From positions 434,001-498,000 of the forward strand of contig NZ_FOLQ01000001.1 in the NCBI RefSeq assembly GCF_900112365.1: a stretch of 64,000 nt of DNA, in the 5' to 3' direction. The DNA comes from Spirosoma endophyticum. GTDB taxonomy: Bacteria > Bacteroidota > Bacteroidia > Cytophagales > Spirosomataceae. Of the stretch, positions 53,800 to 62,991 are shown piece by piece. A model generated the notes under the pieces. It ran no database searches, was not told the origin of the DNA, and saw nothing but the letters and a program-made list of their open reading frames with translations. Within the stretch, counting starts at the first letter, position 1; the number at the start of each line of letters is the position of its first letter. Position numbers and translations under genes: made by a program.

Positions 53800-54831
53800 T
53801 CAGTCGTTGCGGCTCACGCTGGCACTCTCGAACGAAGCCATTTCGTTAAGAAACGCCACCGCACTTTGTAACAATGGATACGCCACTGCGCAACCCGTTC
53901 CCTCGCCCAGTCGCATAGCCAACTGCAAAAGTGGTTCAGCACCTAATTCGGCCAATAGCCGGGCGTGGCCTTTTTCGCCGGATTGATGGCAGAAAACAGC
54001 GTTTTCTTTTATCGCTGGATTTAACCTGAGCGCACACAGAAAAGCAACGGATGCAATAAATCCATCAACCATCACCACCATTTGCTGCTCGGCGGCTTCC
54101 AGAAAGGCCCCGCACATCATCGCAATGTCAAAGCCCCCAAACGTTTGCAAGATTTGCGTAACATCGCTGCTACCCACGTTATGGTGATACGCTAATGCCT
54201 GACCAAGTAGTGATACTTTATAATCATATTGTTCGTCAGTCAGCCCCGTCCCTCTGCCGACGCATTCGTCGATAGGAATATTCAGCAGTTTGCTCATCAG
54301 AACCGAAGCCGACGACGTATTGCCAATGCCCATTTCGCCGAAGCCAACAACATTACAACCCGTTTGCTGAATTTGCCGCACCAGCTCCCGACCTTTTTCG
54401 ATACATCGCTGGCATTCGTCGGCCGTCATGGCTGGCTGGCTTAAAAAGCTTTGGGTGCCGTAGTTGATTTTCGCATTGATCAACGTATCTGTAGGCTCAA
54501 AATCATGATCGACGCCCGCGTCAACCAGCCAAAGATCGATGCCGTGCTGCCGGGTGAACACATTGATGGCGGCCCCGCCATGCAGGAAGTTTAGCACCAT
54601 TTGATACGTCACTTCGGATGGATACGCACTGACACCTTCGCGGGCAATTCCATGGCTGGCAGCAAACACAACCAAATGAGGATTAACCAGTTGAGGTGAT
54701 GCCGTTTGCTGAATGAGGGCAACTTGCAGCGCCAATTCTTCCAGTTTACCCAAAGCGCCCAATGGTTTTGTTTTGTTATTGATCTTGTCCTGAATTTGCT
54801 GCCGGAGGATGGGTTGTATGGGTACGTTCAT
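53800..54831 (-). CDS. cobT: Nicotinate-nucleotide--dimethylbenzimidazole phosphoribosyltransferase
   Basis: Makes alpha-ribazole phosphate for the lower ligand of cobalamin. It is 343 residues, normal. Signatures are GMGIGNTSSASVL at about residue 170 (GEMGIGNT with the active-site neighbourhood), VVFAASHGIAREGVS near the N terminus, and the C-terminal GEGTGCAVAYPLLQSA with the catalytic Glu nearby. It overlaps cobU by 4 bp. Confidence 0.96.
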   Translation of the reverse strand: MNVPIQPILRQQIQDKINNKTKPLGALGKLEELALQVALIQQTASPQLVNPHLVVFAASHGIAREGVSAYPSEVTYQMVLNFLHGGAAINVFTRQHGIDLWLVDAGVDHDFEPTDTLINAKINYGTQSFLSQPAMTADECQRCIEKGRELVRQIQQTGCNVVGFGEMGIGNTSSASVLMSKLLNIPIDECVGRGTGLTDEQYDYKVSLLGQALAYHHNVGSSDVTQILQTFGGFDIAMMCGAFLEAAEQQMVVMVDGFIASVAFLCALRLNPAIKENAVFCHQSGEKGHARLLAELGAEPLLQLAMRLGEGTGCAVAYPLLQSAVAFLNEMASFESASVSRND

Positions 54832-55340
54832 GCGTTATTTTTCAGGTATACAGGCAATCCGGAAACCATAAATATGGCTTCGTCGGCCTGGGTTGCTACG
54901 TATTGATTGGCCCACCCCTGCAGGTCGGTGAATTTCCGCCCAATGGCCGTCTCGGCATGAAGACCCATCCCAATCTCGTTGGAAATGATAATAAACGTGC
55001 CCGACAATGCCCGAAGCGCGTCGATTTCTGCTTTGAAAGCGGCCAGGGATAAATCAATTGTACTATCGAACGCCATAAACAAATTCGTCAGCCAGAGCGT
55101 CACGCAGTCAATGACGACGACTCTATTTTCTAACGGAAGCTGGTATAAATCGCACTCCGCTTCGTAGGTCGTCCATTCCGGGCCTCGTTCATTTCTGTGT
55201 TGTTGCACCCGTTCCGCGAAATCGTCGTCCCAGATTTTGGCCGTTGCTACGTAGACGGGCTCCGCGCTTAGTTGCAGCGCCCGCTCCTGCGCGAACCGAC
55301 TTTTGCCGCTACGTGCGCCCCCCGAAATATAAATAATCAT
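54828..55340 (-). CDS. cobU: Adenosylcobinamide kinase / adenosylcobinamide-phosphate guanylyltransferase
   Basis: A 170-residue bifunctional enzyme that phosphorylates adenosylcobinamide and attaches GMP. The P-loop is GGARSGKS (residues 7-14). Other conserved parts: YVATAKIWDDDFAERVQQHRNER (His active site) and VIDCVTLWLTNL. It overlaps the adenosyltransferase gene upstream and cobT downstream by 4 bp each. Confidence 0.96.
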   Translation of the reverse strand: MIIYISGGARSGKSRFAQERALQLSAEPVYVATAKIWDDDFAERVQQHRNERGPEWTTYEAECDLYQLPLENRVVVIDCVTLWLTNLFMAFDSTIDLSLAAFKAEIDALRALSGTFIIISNEIGMGLHAETAIGRKFTDLQGWANQYVATQADEAIFMVSGLPVYLKNNA

Positions 55341-55921
55341 CCGACGCTTTCCTGCTTAAATCGCTTGTATAGAAACAGTTGCCATTTTTCTTCTGCGACT
55401 CCGGCTTTATCCATTTCGGCGCGGGCCAGTGTAAAGAACAGGTCCGACAACCGGTTTATGTAGGCTGGAATGGCTTCGTAAACCGCATCCGTTTTACGTA
55501 GTGACGTCAATCGCCGTTCGCCCCGGCGCATCTGCGTCCGCACGACATGGCACAAGGCCGAAATTTCATTCCCGCCCGGCAACAGAAAATAATCCGATGG
55601 CGACGACATGGCGGCTTCGAGGTCGTCAATCCAGGTTTCGCAGAATTCGGCACCATCTTCGGGCATCGGATTCTTGTTTTCCTTTTTGGCGTCAGACGGC
55701 CGGGCCAGGTGCGACATCATGTCCATCATGTCTTTCTGAACTTTGTGCAGATTCGCCTGCCATTCATGGTCATTCCCCAGCTTGACCCGTAGCAATCCAA
55801 TCGTCGAGTTGGCTTCGTCCAGCGTACCAATGCATTCCACGCGTACGTCGTCTTTATCGACCCGGCTCCCGCCAAACAAGCCCGTGGTTCCTTTGTCTCC
55901 TTTCTTCGTGTATATTTTCAT
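55337..55921 (-). CDS. pduO: PduO-type cob(I)alamin adenosyltransferase
   Basis: A 194-residue trimeric ATP:cobalamin adenosyltransferase, which makes the adenosyl form of the corrinoid. The ATP site is YTKKGDKGTTGLFGG (residues 4-18), and VECIGTLDEANSTIGL and YINRLSDLFFTLARAEM are family signatures. It follows the ABC transporter genes by 26 bp, so uptake and activation are cotranscribed. Confidence 0.94.
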   Translation of the reverse strand: MKIYTKKGDKGTTGLFGGSRVDKDDVRVECIGTLDEANSTIGLLRVKLGNDHEWQANLHKVQKDMMDMMSHLARPSDAKKENKNPMPEDGAEFCETWIDDLEAAMSSPSDYFLLPGGNEISALCHVVRTQMRRGERRLTSLRKTDAVYEAIPAYINRLSDLFFTLARAEMDKAGVAEEKWQLFLYKRFKQESVG

Positions 55922-55947
55922 CAGATCAATGATTGTAAGGTAATAAG

Positions 55948-56988
55948 CTATAAATCAGCCGAAACGTGTTTCAACTCCTGCAATGAAGTCAGTACGTCGG
56001 CCAAGGTGGTATAGTCAGTACGTATCTTATCTCGGGTAACGACCCAGTGTGGTTTTCCCGCTACATCCAGCGTTTCAATTAGGCAAATGGCGTTATCCGA
56101 TGCGCCGATCACAAAGCCTTCACGCTGCAACGCCCGGCCTGTCCAGAACGCCAGACTTCCCGTGCCATCAAGGGAAACTGAAGGCCCACTAGCTTCGTTG
56201 TGTATGGCAAATGTGCCCGTTGTCCGGTCAAAGTGGAACCCGTTTTTGGCAAAAGCAGCTTCAAACGTGCCGTTCAGAACCAGATCTTCGGGAACGCCCA
56301 TGTTCATCTCGCCAGTCTGCCGAATGAGCCACAACTGATCGGCGGCTTGCAGGGCCAGGTCAAGTTCGTGAGTTGACAGGAGAATGGCTTTGCCTGTTTG
56401 TCGGGCCAGTTGGTGTAGTAACCGCATCATTTCCACCCGATTAGGCAAGTCCAGATGGGCAGTTGGTTCGTCCAGCAAAATCAGGGGTGTATCCTGAGCC
56501 AGCGCCCGGGCCAGCATCACTTTCTGCCGTTCACCGTCGCTCAACTGATGCAACCGTCGTTGTCGGAAATTCACCGTTTCCGTCACGTCCATTGCCCAGT
56601 TCACCTGCTCTTTATCCTGTTGAGTTAAGGCTCCCAACCAGCCCGTATAGGGTGTACGACCCAACGCAACCAGTTCTGAAACAGTTAGGTTACCCGCTTC
56701 AACCCGTTCGGTCAGGACCAGGCTTAACTGCTGTGCCAATTCGACCGGCGCTAACGTCTGCATCGGTTTTCCGGCAATCGTAATCACGCCGGCCAGTGTC
56801 GGCTGAAGCCCGGCCAGGGTTCGCATCAGCGTTGATTTTCCCGCCCCATTGGGTCCAAGCAAACACACCAGTTTTCCCGGCCACAGGTCCAGGTCCAGCG
56901 AATGTGAAATAGGAGTAACCGGCTGATTACTGGACGAATACCCGATCGTCAGCGCACGGGCGGAGAGCAACGGCAGCGTTTCGTTCAT
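55948..56988 (-). CDS. btuD: ABC transporter ATP-binding protein for corrinoid uptake, with C-terminal extension
   Basis: The ATPase of a BtuCDF-like importer. Walker A is GPNGAGKST (residues 45-53); the ABC signature LSDGERQ is at 149-155; Walker B with Glu174 follows. The chain is 346 residues, about 90 longer than most BtuD or FecE proteins. The extra C-terminal domain (about residues 255-346) contains beta strands and no known motif. It overlaps btuC by 4 bp. The corrinoid substrate comes from the riboswitch and neighbours. Confidence 0.9.
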   Translation of the reverse strand: MNETLPLLSARALTIGYSSSNQPVTPISHSLDLDLWPGKLVCLLGPNGAGKSTLMRTLAGLQPTLAGVITIAGKPMQTLAPVELAQQLSLVLTERVEAGNLTVSELVALGRTPYTGWLGALTQQDKEQVNWAMDVTETVNFRQRRLHQLSDGERQKVMLARALAQDTPLILLDEPTAHLDLPNRVEMMRLLHQLARQTGKAILLSTHELDLALQAADQLWLIRQTGEMNMGVPEDLVLNGTFEAAFAKNGFHFDRTTGTFAIHNEASGPSVSLDGTGSLAFWTGRALQREGFVIGASDNAICLIETLDVAGKPHWVVTRDKIRTDYTTLADVLTSLQELKHVSADL

Positions 56989-58082
56989 GAGAATGAGGAC
57001 CGAAGGTTGTTTCGACTAACGATGATCCAGATAACGACCGGAGCCCCCAGCAGCGACGTAACAATATTGATCGGCAAGACAGCGCCGGTGCCCGGCAATT
57101 GTGCAATGCTGTCACAAACCAGTAGCAGTATTGTGCCGACCAGACACGTAGTGGGAATCAGAATCCGGTGGTCGGACGTACCAAGCAGGGATCGGGTGAT
57201 GTGCGGAACGGCAATACCCACAAAGCCAATCGGTCCGCAAAACGCCGTAATGCTTCCGGTTAACAAGCTGGTACTAAGCAGGATAATCAGCCTCGATCGG
57301 CCTACTGTCAGGCCCATGCTACGGGCGTAATTTTCGCCCAACAGCAGGGCATTAAGCGCTTTGGAAGATACAAACGCCAGCAACAAGCCGACGATGACGA
57401 CCCCCGAAAGAACGTAAAGATGAGACTGCACGACTCCCCCCAACGACCCAAACGTCCAGAGTAAATATTCCTGAAGTTGTTCGGGTTGACTGAAATACTG
57501 CCAGATGCTGATCAGCGAAACGGTAATGGTGCCCACCATGACGCCCACAATCAGGAGCACTACGTTATCCCGCAATCGTCCGGCAATGAGCAGCACCAGC
57601 AGCAAAACCAGCGCAGCACCCAGCGAGGCCATGAGTACCAGTAGCCAACTGCCCGAAACGCCCAACTCCCGGATGGCGTACAAACTCGCACTGCCACCCC
57701 CGCCCAGCATCACAACGGCCACGCCCAGGCCCGCTCCAGCTGTTATGCCCAGCTCGGCCGGCCCCGACAGCGGATTTCGGAACAACGTTTGCATCTGTAA
57801 CCCACTCACCGACAGGCCACAACCGACCAAAATAGCCGTTATGGCTTTGGGCAGTCGTATTTTCTGGACGATGTACAGCCACGCCCGATTCTCGGACTCA
57901 CCTTCGAAAACGATCCTGGCTACTTCTTTCAGTGGAATACGTACCGAACCTAGCGTGATATCCAACAGAAAAAATAGGATGACAAAACCAAAAAGTACCA
58001 TAATGACGATCCGATTACGCTGGGGCCAGAACGACCGGGGTTTCTGCGCATCGGTTGGGGAAGAAATCGACACGCCCATCAC
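56985..58082 (-). CDS. btuC: FecCD-type ABC permease, corrinoid uptake
   Basis: A 365-residue inner-membrane permease of the FecCD/BtuC family. It has about ten membrane segments. Signatures include LPKAITAILVGCGLSVSG, then QTLFRNPLSGPAELGITAGAG near the N terminus and GPIGFVGIAVPHITRSLLG, the coupling region. It overlaps btuF and btuD by 4 bp. Confidence 0.94.
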   Translation of the reverse strand: MMGVSISSPTDAQKPRSFWPQRNRIVIMVLFGFVILFFLLDITLGSVRIPLKEVARIVFEGESENRAWLYIVQKIRLPKAITAILVGCGLSVSGLQMQTLFRNPLSGPAELGITAGAGLGVAVVMLGGGGSASLYAIRELGVSGSWLLVLMASLGAALVLLLVLLIAGRLRDNVVLLIVGVMVGTITVSLISIWQYFSQPEQLQEYLLWTFGSLGGVVQSHLYVLSGVVIVGLLLAFVSSKALNALLLGENYARSMGLTVGRSRLIILLSTSLLTGSITAFCGPIGFVGIAVPHITRSLLGTSDHRILIPTTCLVGTILLLVCDSIAQLPGTGAVLPINIVTSLLGAPVVIWIIVSRNNLRSSFS

Positions 58083-59248
58083 TTGATTTGCTTGTAATAG
58101 ACCAGTTCGTGCTTTGGCAGCAGATCAGGATGCAGGATTTTTATCAGATCGGCCAAAACGAGTTGCGGATTCACCGCGCCGGACTCCCAGAACGCATTGG
58201 AGCCGCGCTCGTTTATCTGTTTACCATAGCTGTAGATCCGTCCGGCTTTAAAAGCCTTGAAATCAGCGTAGCGAGCATCTTTTGCCAGAATATCCTGTTT
58301 GGATTCCAAGTTACCAATCCCCACATTGAGCCAGAAATCAGCATTTAAGGCGATGGGATAAACAGCTTCAAAGTTCAGCGGCAAACTCCCGGTGGCTTTG
58401 GTTTTGCTCCAGTGATACGTACCGCCTGCATCCTGAAAAAATTTCGTCATGTAGCTGTCACCGTCGGGTACGAACCAGGCATCTTTGGAATTAATGCCGC
58501 TAATCAGGCTGGGTTTTGGCGAAATAGTACGTGTCAGCGCCGTTAGTCGGTTGTATTCCTTCTCGACCTGGGCGAATTTCTGATTGACTTCTTTCTCTTT
58601 GTTGAGCAAAGCTGCCATTAATTTAACCCACTCGGCCCGGCCCAACGGTGTCGTCTCGACCCATTCCGAGTTGATCAGGACAGGCACGCCCGCTTCGTTC
58701 ACCGTTGCATATCGATCCATCCGGGCAACGGGGCTCCCCATTGCCATCAGCAAATCGGGATGCATCGTGATTAGCTTTTCCTCGTTAATGGACTGTCCTT
58801 TGCCTAGCTCGGCAATTTTACCCGCCTTAATACGCTCGATCACCTTCGGCGACGAAACGTATTTCAGGTCGCCTAACCCAACCAGTACGTCCTCAGCATC
58901 CAGAAAGCCGACCAAGCCTACGTGCATAGACGACATGGCTACTAGGTTACGTATTGGAATTTCGATGATCTGATGGCTGGAAAATCCTTTCGGATGGGCG
59001 GTACCGCGCTGAACGAGGGCGTAGCGAACTGTGTCGGCTGTTTTTTCAAAGGGACTGACAATCGTAACAACTTTATAATTCGTGAAGTACTTGATTGAAA
59101 AGCCTTTGGCGTAATGAATGACAGCTTTCTCGCCCACGTATTCTTTCTGGGTTTGGGGAGACTCGGCCTGTTCTGTTAGTGTAGCCGATGCACTACAGCC
59201 AAAAAAAAGCCAGTGAACAGCTAAAAAGAAAAGAGAGGAACGTAACAT
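58079..59248 (-). CDS. btuF: Corrinoid-binding periplasmic lipoprotein (BtuF-like)
   Basis: 389 residues from the ATG at 59248, a lipoprotein with Cys18 (HWLFFGC). The type III binding-protein fold is seen in VVTIVSPFEKTADTVRYALV, VGLGDLKYVSSPKVIERIKAGKI, NEEKLITMHPDLLMAMG and GVPVLINSEWVETTPLGRAEWVKLM. Two more upstream starts exist: an ATG at 59305 (preceded by a GGAGG hairpin loop) and an in-frame codon at 59428 that falls inside the riboswitch and must be wrong. 59248 gives the shortest normal signal peptide; 59305 remains possible. It is the first gene after the cobalamin riboswitch. Confidence 0.9.
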   Translation of the reverse strand: MLRSSLFFLAVHWLFFGCSASATLTEQAESPQTQKEYVGEKAVIHYAKGFSIKYFTNYKVVTIVSPFEKTADTVRYALVQRGTAHPKGFSSHQIIEIPIRNLVAMSSMHVGLVGFLDAEDVLVGLGDLKYVSSPKVIERIKAGKIAELGKGQSINEEKLITMHPDLLMAMGSPVARMDRYATVNEAGVPVLINSEWVETTPLGRAEWVKLMAALLNKEKEVNQKFAQVEKEYNRLTALTRTISPKPSLISGINSKDAWFVPDGDSYMTKFFQDAGGTYHWSKTKATGSLPLNFEAVYPIALNADFWLNVGIGNLESKQDILAKDARYADFKAFKAGRIYSYGKQINERGSNAFWESGAVNPQLVLADLIKILHPDLLPKHELVYYKQIK

Positions 59249-59314
59249 CGGCCAGATACGGCTTTTCTGCTCCGCCCGTGGAAAGGGGATTGTTTGTATC
59301 GTCATTAGTATACG

Positions 59315-59333
59315 AGCTTTTCCTCCGAAAGCT
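59315..59333 (-). promoter_or_regulatory. Hairpin holding a Shine-Dalgarno-like GGAGG in the btuF leader
   Basis: On the minus strand AGCTTT and AAAGCT pair around a loop containing CGGAGG. It lies between the riboswitch and the possible start at 59305. Shine-Dalgarno sites are rare in this phylum, so its role is uncertain. Confidence 0.4.
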
Positions 59334-59346
59334 GTTTGTGTATGTT

Positions 59347-59526
59347 TATAAAGGCAGGTCTTCTGACTTCCCCATAACCGACGACCTTCCCATTTCCAAA
59401 GAAACAGTGGCGCATGTATGTCGGTCATTTCTACGGAGTTACAGCAGCGGAGACTGTTCCGGACTTACACCGGCATTCCCTTTTCGAGCAAACAGACCAA
59501 CCCTGGTCTGTATTACTACCTTTATA
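59347..59526 (-). ncRNA. Cobalamin (B12) riboswitch
   Basis: The minus strand holds the B12 box (GCCGGTGTAAGTCCGGAAC) and the downstream CAGTCTCCGCTGCTGTAA, then the conserved 3' part GAAGTCAGAAGACCTGCC. P1 is formed by TATAAAGG (59519-59526) and CCTTTATA (59347-59354), 8 bp. The promoter at 59532-59539 puts the start of the RNA at P1. It controls btuF and the downstream transporter and assembly genes. The two-fold mode (transcriptional or translational) is not resolved; no clear terminator follows it before the ATG. Confidence 0.96.
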
Positions 59527-59531
59527 GCCGT

Positions 59532-59539
59532 CAAAATTA
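59532..59539 (-). promoter_or_regulatory. -7 element of the riboswitch promoter
   Basis: The complement reads TAATTTTG, an exact TAnnTTTG, 6-13 bp before the P1 stem. A T-rich stretch lies at the -33 distance, without a clean TTG. The position relative to P1 is good support. Confidence 0.65.
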
Positions 59540-59591
59540 CTCCGATTTGCGGGCTTAAAAAAGTGGAGATAATATTGGCCGCTGCGCTTGG

Positions 59592-60407
59592 TTAGGATTT
59601 CAGCAGTTGAGCAATAAGTCGCTCTGTTAGCCGATGCGTCAAAATGGTTTGGTGACTGGCACCGGGGATGACTACAAATTGGTCTTTTTTGGTCAGCGAA
59701 TGGTTCAATTGATAGGCCAGACTATGCTTATTTTCGGTGCTCACCACGACAACCGGCCGCCGGGTCTGTTGCACGTCCTTTTCTGTTGGAAACAGAAAAT
59801 CCGTGACGGAGGGGAATGGGAAATAGACAACATCGGCAACTCGGTCGCTGAAGTCGCCCCCCTGCGAAGCAGGGTCGATCAATAAGGTCAACTTCGGCCT
59901 GTTATTGGCCGCCAAATGAGCCGCCACCCGTCCACCCAGCGAATAACCAATGATAACGATCTTGTCTTCCGGATAACGCTGTTTCAGCGAGTCATAAACA
60001 GCTTGTGCATCACTGTAAAAGTTTGCTAACGTAATGGCTCCTCTACTTTTACCATGTTGCCGGTAATCTGTGATGAGCACATCGTAATGAAGTCTGAGAA
60101 ACGCAGTTGCCATTTTCCCCCAATTTTCCAGCGTGCCACCATTACCTTTCCAAAAACAGACCACGCCTTTCGACTGGGAAGCTTTGAAAAGAAGTGCATT
60201 CAACAATCCTGCCTGTGGCGTTTTAATGGTCAGTTCCTCAAACGGTTGCCCAAAACTAAATTTGTAATCTGAAGGAAGCGAACTGGATCGATAGCGATTT
60301 GCCTGCTCTGGCCTAGCGGAGTATAAGAACAAGTAACTTCCTGCGTAACAAAAAATAAATAGCATCAGCCCGGTCCATAGCCATCTTCTCCGATTTATTT
60401 TATTCAT
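59592..60407 (-). CDS. Membrane-anchored alpha/beta hydrolase
   Basis: A 271-residue alpha/beta-hydrolase-fold protein. The N-terminal segment (about residues 10-29) is a membrane anchor or uncleaved signal. The nucleophile is Ser156 in GYSLGG; a His in GASHQT near residue 250 and an Asp near TLLIDPAS complete the triad. The substrate is unknown. It follows the AAA gene by about 54 bp and lies just before the riboswitch promoter, so it is probably the last gene of the upstream operon. A role in corrinoid metabolism is not supported by sequence. Confidence 0.85.
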   Translation of the reverse strand: MNKINRRRWLWTGLMLFIFCYAGSYLFLYSARPEQANRYRSSSLPSDYKFSFGQPFEELTIKTPQAGLLNALLFKASQSKGVVCFWKGNGGTLENWGKMATAFLRLHYDVLITDYRQHGKSRGAITLANFYSDAQAVYDSLKQRYPEDKIVIIGYSLGGRVAAHLAANNRPKLTLLIDPASQGGDFSDRVADVVYFPFPSVTDFLFPTEKDVQQTRRPVVVVSTENKHSLAYQLNHSLTKKDQFVVIPGASHQTILTHRLTERLIAQLLKS

Positions 60408-60461
60408 TTCCTTACGTCTGATATGGCGAAACTCAAAAGTAAGACAATGATAGACAAGCCA

Positions 60462-61037
60462 TTACTTAAGAAACGTTAAATCTTCCTGGTTGCTACGTTC
60501 AACCCACGGTGCAATCGCCTTCTCTACAAACTCAACCCGTTTGTTAACCGACACAAGGGGAAGTTCGATGATCTCAAACCCGAGTGATCGATACGTTGCC
60601 ACCAATGCCTGATGTAACGTAGTGGCTTCGGTAAAAGTCTGCCAGCGTTCGTTATCATTAACATAAATAGCCTCCCAGGGCGGAGCCATGAACACCCGTG
60701 GATGATAGGCATACCGCTTAACGGCCTTATAATAGATTTCATCAACGGGCAGCCCTCCAGTTTCCAAATAGGCAATAATATCTGGAATAGCCCGGTCAAA
60801 AAACGTAACCTTCTCGTTATCTGATGCCTTCTTAAAATCAAGAATCATACGATCCAGTGTCCTTCGGGCAAAACAGGAAAGATCCAGCCACGGAAGACAA
60901 TGACTACCAGCAGCTACTTCCTGCTGAATCAACTGCCGCGATACTTCGCCTACACAACAAAACGCCTTGTCTCGCAACGCTTCCAGCAACGTACTCTTAC
61001 CAGCACCCGGCCCGCCAGAAATAATAAACTTAAGCAT
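60462..61037 (-). CDS. AAA-type ATPase/kinase-like protein within the cobalamin locus
   Basis: 191 residues from the ATG at 61037. The Walker A loop is SGGPGAGKST, residues 7-16, and the general shape (small, with DRAIPDIIAYLE and a C-terminal helical region) is that of an AAA_28-type P-loop kinase or ATPase. A TTG start 10 codons upstream would overlap cbiB and is rejected. The start and the cbiB stop share one base (TGATG), so the genes are coupled. Members of this family have no known role in cobalamin synthesis; the position makes one plausible. Confidence 0.75.
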   Translation of the reverse strand: MLKFIISGGPGAGKSTLLEALRDKAFCCVGEVSRQLIQQEVAAGSHCLPWLDLSCFARRTLDRMILDFKKASDNEKVTFFDRAIPDIIAYLETGGLPVDEIYYKAVKRYAYHPRVFMAPPWEAIYVNDNERWQTFTEATTLHQALVATYRSLGFEIIELPLVSVNKRVEFVEKAIAPWVERSNQEDLTFLK

Positions 61038-61978
61038 CAGGCACGTAGTAAAAGATAGAGGCCACAAATCCCAAGCACCATACAGAAACAGCTTAACTGG
61101 TTGATGGTGCTGGCCCGATTGATTTCCTGCGGCTCAATTCGTCGCTCCCACTCGCCGATGAATGGCTTTTCTACCAGAATGCCGTGGTAGACATTGGGTC
61201 CACCAAACCGACAGTTGAGAATGCCCGCCAAAGCCGCTTCGGGATACCCTGCGTTCGGGCTTTTATGCCGACTTCCATAGCGAAGTATAAATTGAAATCC
61301 ACGAGCGCTACCCGTCACGAGCACCATTAATAGCGCCGTCAGTCGGGCGGGGATAAAATTCACTACGTCATCCAGCCGGGCAGCAAACTTACCAAACTGT
61401 TCGTATCGGTCGCTTCGATAGCCTACCATCGAGTCCATCGTATTGATTAATTTGTAGGCCATCATACCCGGAACACCCGCCAATGCGTAAAAAAACAGGG
61501 GGGCAATAACGCCGTCGCTGAGATTTTCGGACATCGTTTCCAGGACAGCAATGCGAATTTGCTGCGCACTTAATCGGGACGTATCACGCCCCACAATGCG
61601 GGAAAGTTGCGCCCGCCCGGCGTCGAGTCCGTCAGCCTGCAAGACCGAAAATACCTTTTGCCCTTCCGTTATCAGACCTTTGTTAGCCAATCCATACCAA
61701 ATCCATACGCCATTCATGGCAATATACAGCCAGGGATGAATGGAAAGGATCAGCCGATTCAACGTAGCAAAGAAGAGATAGATACCAATGCAAAGCCCAA
61801 CCGTTAGTAACGCGCCCTTTAAAAAACGAACTGTTCCTTGATTCAACAAACGCTCGCCGTTGGCGATCAGCGTACCGAAAACCCGAACGGGATGGGGCCA
61901 GTTTTCGGGGTCGCCAATCAGCAAATCCAGTACGTAGCCAATGACCAATGGCAACACAACTAACATTGTTTTTTCCAT
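61037..61978 (-). CDS. cbiB: Adenosylcobinamide-phosphate synthase (CbiB)
   Basis: A 313-residue membrane enzyme that attaches aminopropanol or its phosphate to adenosylcobyric acid. The start VLPLVIGYVLDLLIGDPENWPHPVR is diagnostic. Later come ETMSENLSDGVIAPLFFYALAG, then NTMDSMVGYRSDRYEQFGKFAARLDDVVNFIPARL, the CbiB signature. It overlaps cobD by 19 bp and the AAA gene by 1 bp. Confidence 0.96.
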   Translation of the reverse strand: MEKTMLVVLPLVIGYVLDLLIGDPENWPHPVRVFGTLIANGERLLNQGTVRFLKGALLTVGLCIGIYLFFATLNRLILSIHPWLYIAMNGVWIWYGLANKGLITEGQKVFSVLQADGLDAGRAQLSRIVGRDTSRLSAQQIRIAVLETMSENLSDGVIAPLFFYALAGVPGMMAYKLINTMDSMVGYRSDRYEQFGKFAARLDDVVNFIPARLTALLMVLVTGSARGFQFILRYGSRHKSPNAGYPEAALAGILNCRFGGPNVYHGILVEKPFIGEWERRIEPQEINRASTINQLSCFCMVLGICGLYLLLRA

Positions 61979-62979
61979 TCGGTCAGGGCATTAATCAGCA
62001 GATCGTTTTTATCGGGCGTGAGCGTTGCCACCCGGAAATGACGTTTGTTTAGCCCTCGAAAATTACTTGCATCCCGAATTAGAAGGCCATGCTTCTCCAC
62101 TAAAAAACGTTTCAAATCAGCCGCTGTTCTCACCAACGTTTCGGCGATAAAGAAATGGGTTTGGCTGTCATAAACGCGAATGGAATCGTTCTGGTGCAGG
62201 TTTCGGACGAAGGTTTCTTTGTCGGCCAGTAAGTTGGGTAAAGGCAACTGGATGTGGTCAAAATGATCGAAGATGAATCGCCCGGCTTCCAGCGCCAACG
62301 TATTAACGGTCCACGGTTGCTTGACAGCTTTCAACTGGTCGATGATAGGTGGCGAACTCACTACGTAGCCCAGCCGCAAACCCGGAATGGCGTAGGTCTT
62401 CGTCAATGAGCGCATAACCAGCAGATTGGCGTGGCGATTCAGCAACGGGATGGCTGTTGTCAGGCTGTTGGTGAAATCAATAAAGGCTTCGTCAACCACA
62501 AAAAGTGTTTGCGGATTCTGCGTAATCCACTTGTCCAATCGCTTAAAAACAGCTCCCGTTGGGTTGTTTGGATTACAGATAAAAACCAGATCGCTCGCAA
62601 GTTGGGGCAGCGTCGCCAGTGTATCCCAGTCAAGAAACGAAAGCTGATGGCCGTGCATCTGGCAGGCGTCTTCGTACTCCGCAAAAGCTGGTACCACAAT
62701 GGTAGTTTTCCTGCCGGAAAATGCCTGCGCAATCAGGTAAATACTTTCGGTTGTGCCACTATTAACCAATACCTGTTCACTCAAAACCTGGTGATGTTCA
62801 GCAGTCTGTTTAGCCAGGGATTCGGCCAGCACTTCCGGGTAGCGATTGATACGTCCCCACTGATTGAAGAGGTATTCTTTCAACCCAATTGGCTCGCCAC
62901 CATACCAGACGTTCGTGCTGAAATCGGCTTTTATTTCATTTGCGTAGCGATAGCCATCGTCGCCATGTCCCTGTAGCAT
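61960..62979 (-). CDS. cobD: L-threonine-O-3-phosphate decarboxylase-like aminotransferase
   Basis: A 339-residue PLP-dependent enzyme (aminotransferase class I/II fold) that makes aminopropanol phosphate for CbiB. The start HGDDGYRYANEIKADFSTNV is the usual CobD beginning. The PLP lysine lies in SLTKTYAIPGLRLGYV. FICNPNNPTGAVF is the class signature. It is the pair partner of CbiB and sits directly after the toxin gene, with 12 bp between. Confidence 0.93.
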   Translation of the reverse strand: MLQGHGDDGYRYANEIKADFSTNVWYGGEPIGLKEYLFNQWGRINRYPEVLAESLAKQTAEHHQVLSEQVLVNSGTTESIYLIAQAFSGRKTTIVVPAFAEYEDACQMHGHQLSFLDWDTLATLPQLASDLVFICNPNNPTGAVFKRLDKWITQNPQTLFVVDEAFIDFTNSLTTAIPLLNRHANLLVMRSLTKTYAIPGLRLGYVVSSPPIIDQLKAVKQPWTVNTLALEAGRFIFDHFDHIQLPLPNLLADKETFVRNLHQNDSIRVYDSQTHFFIAETLVRTAADLKRFLVEKHGLLIRDASNFRGLNKRHFRVATLTPDKNDLLINALTEWKKQC

Positions 62980-62991
62980 ATGGCTCGACGT

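Noticed and set aside
59249-59428. Extended N terminus of btuF from an in-frame start at 59428
   Set aside because: It lies inside the cobalamin riboswitch and gives no signal peptide at its N terminus.
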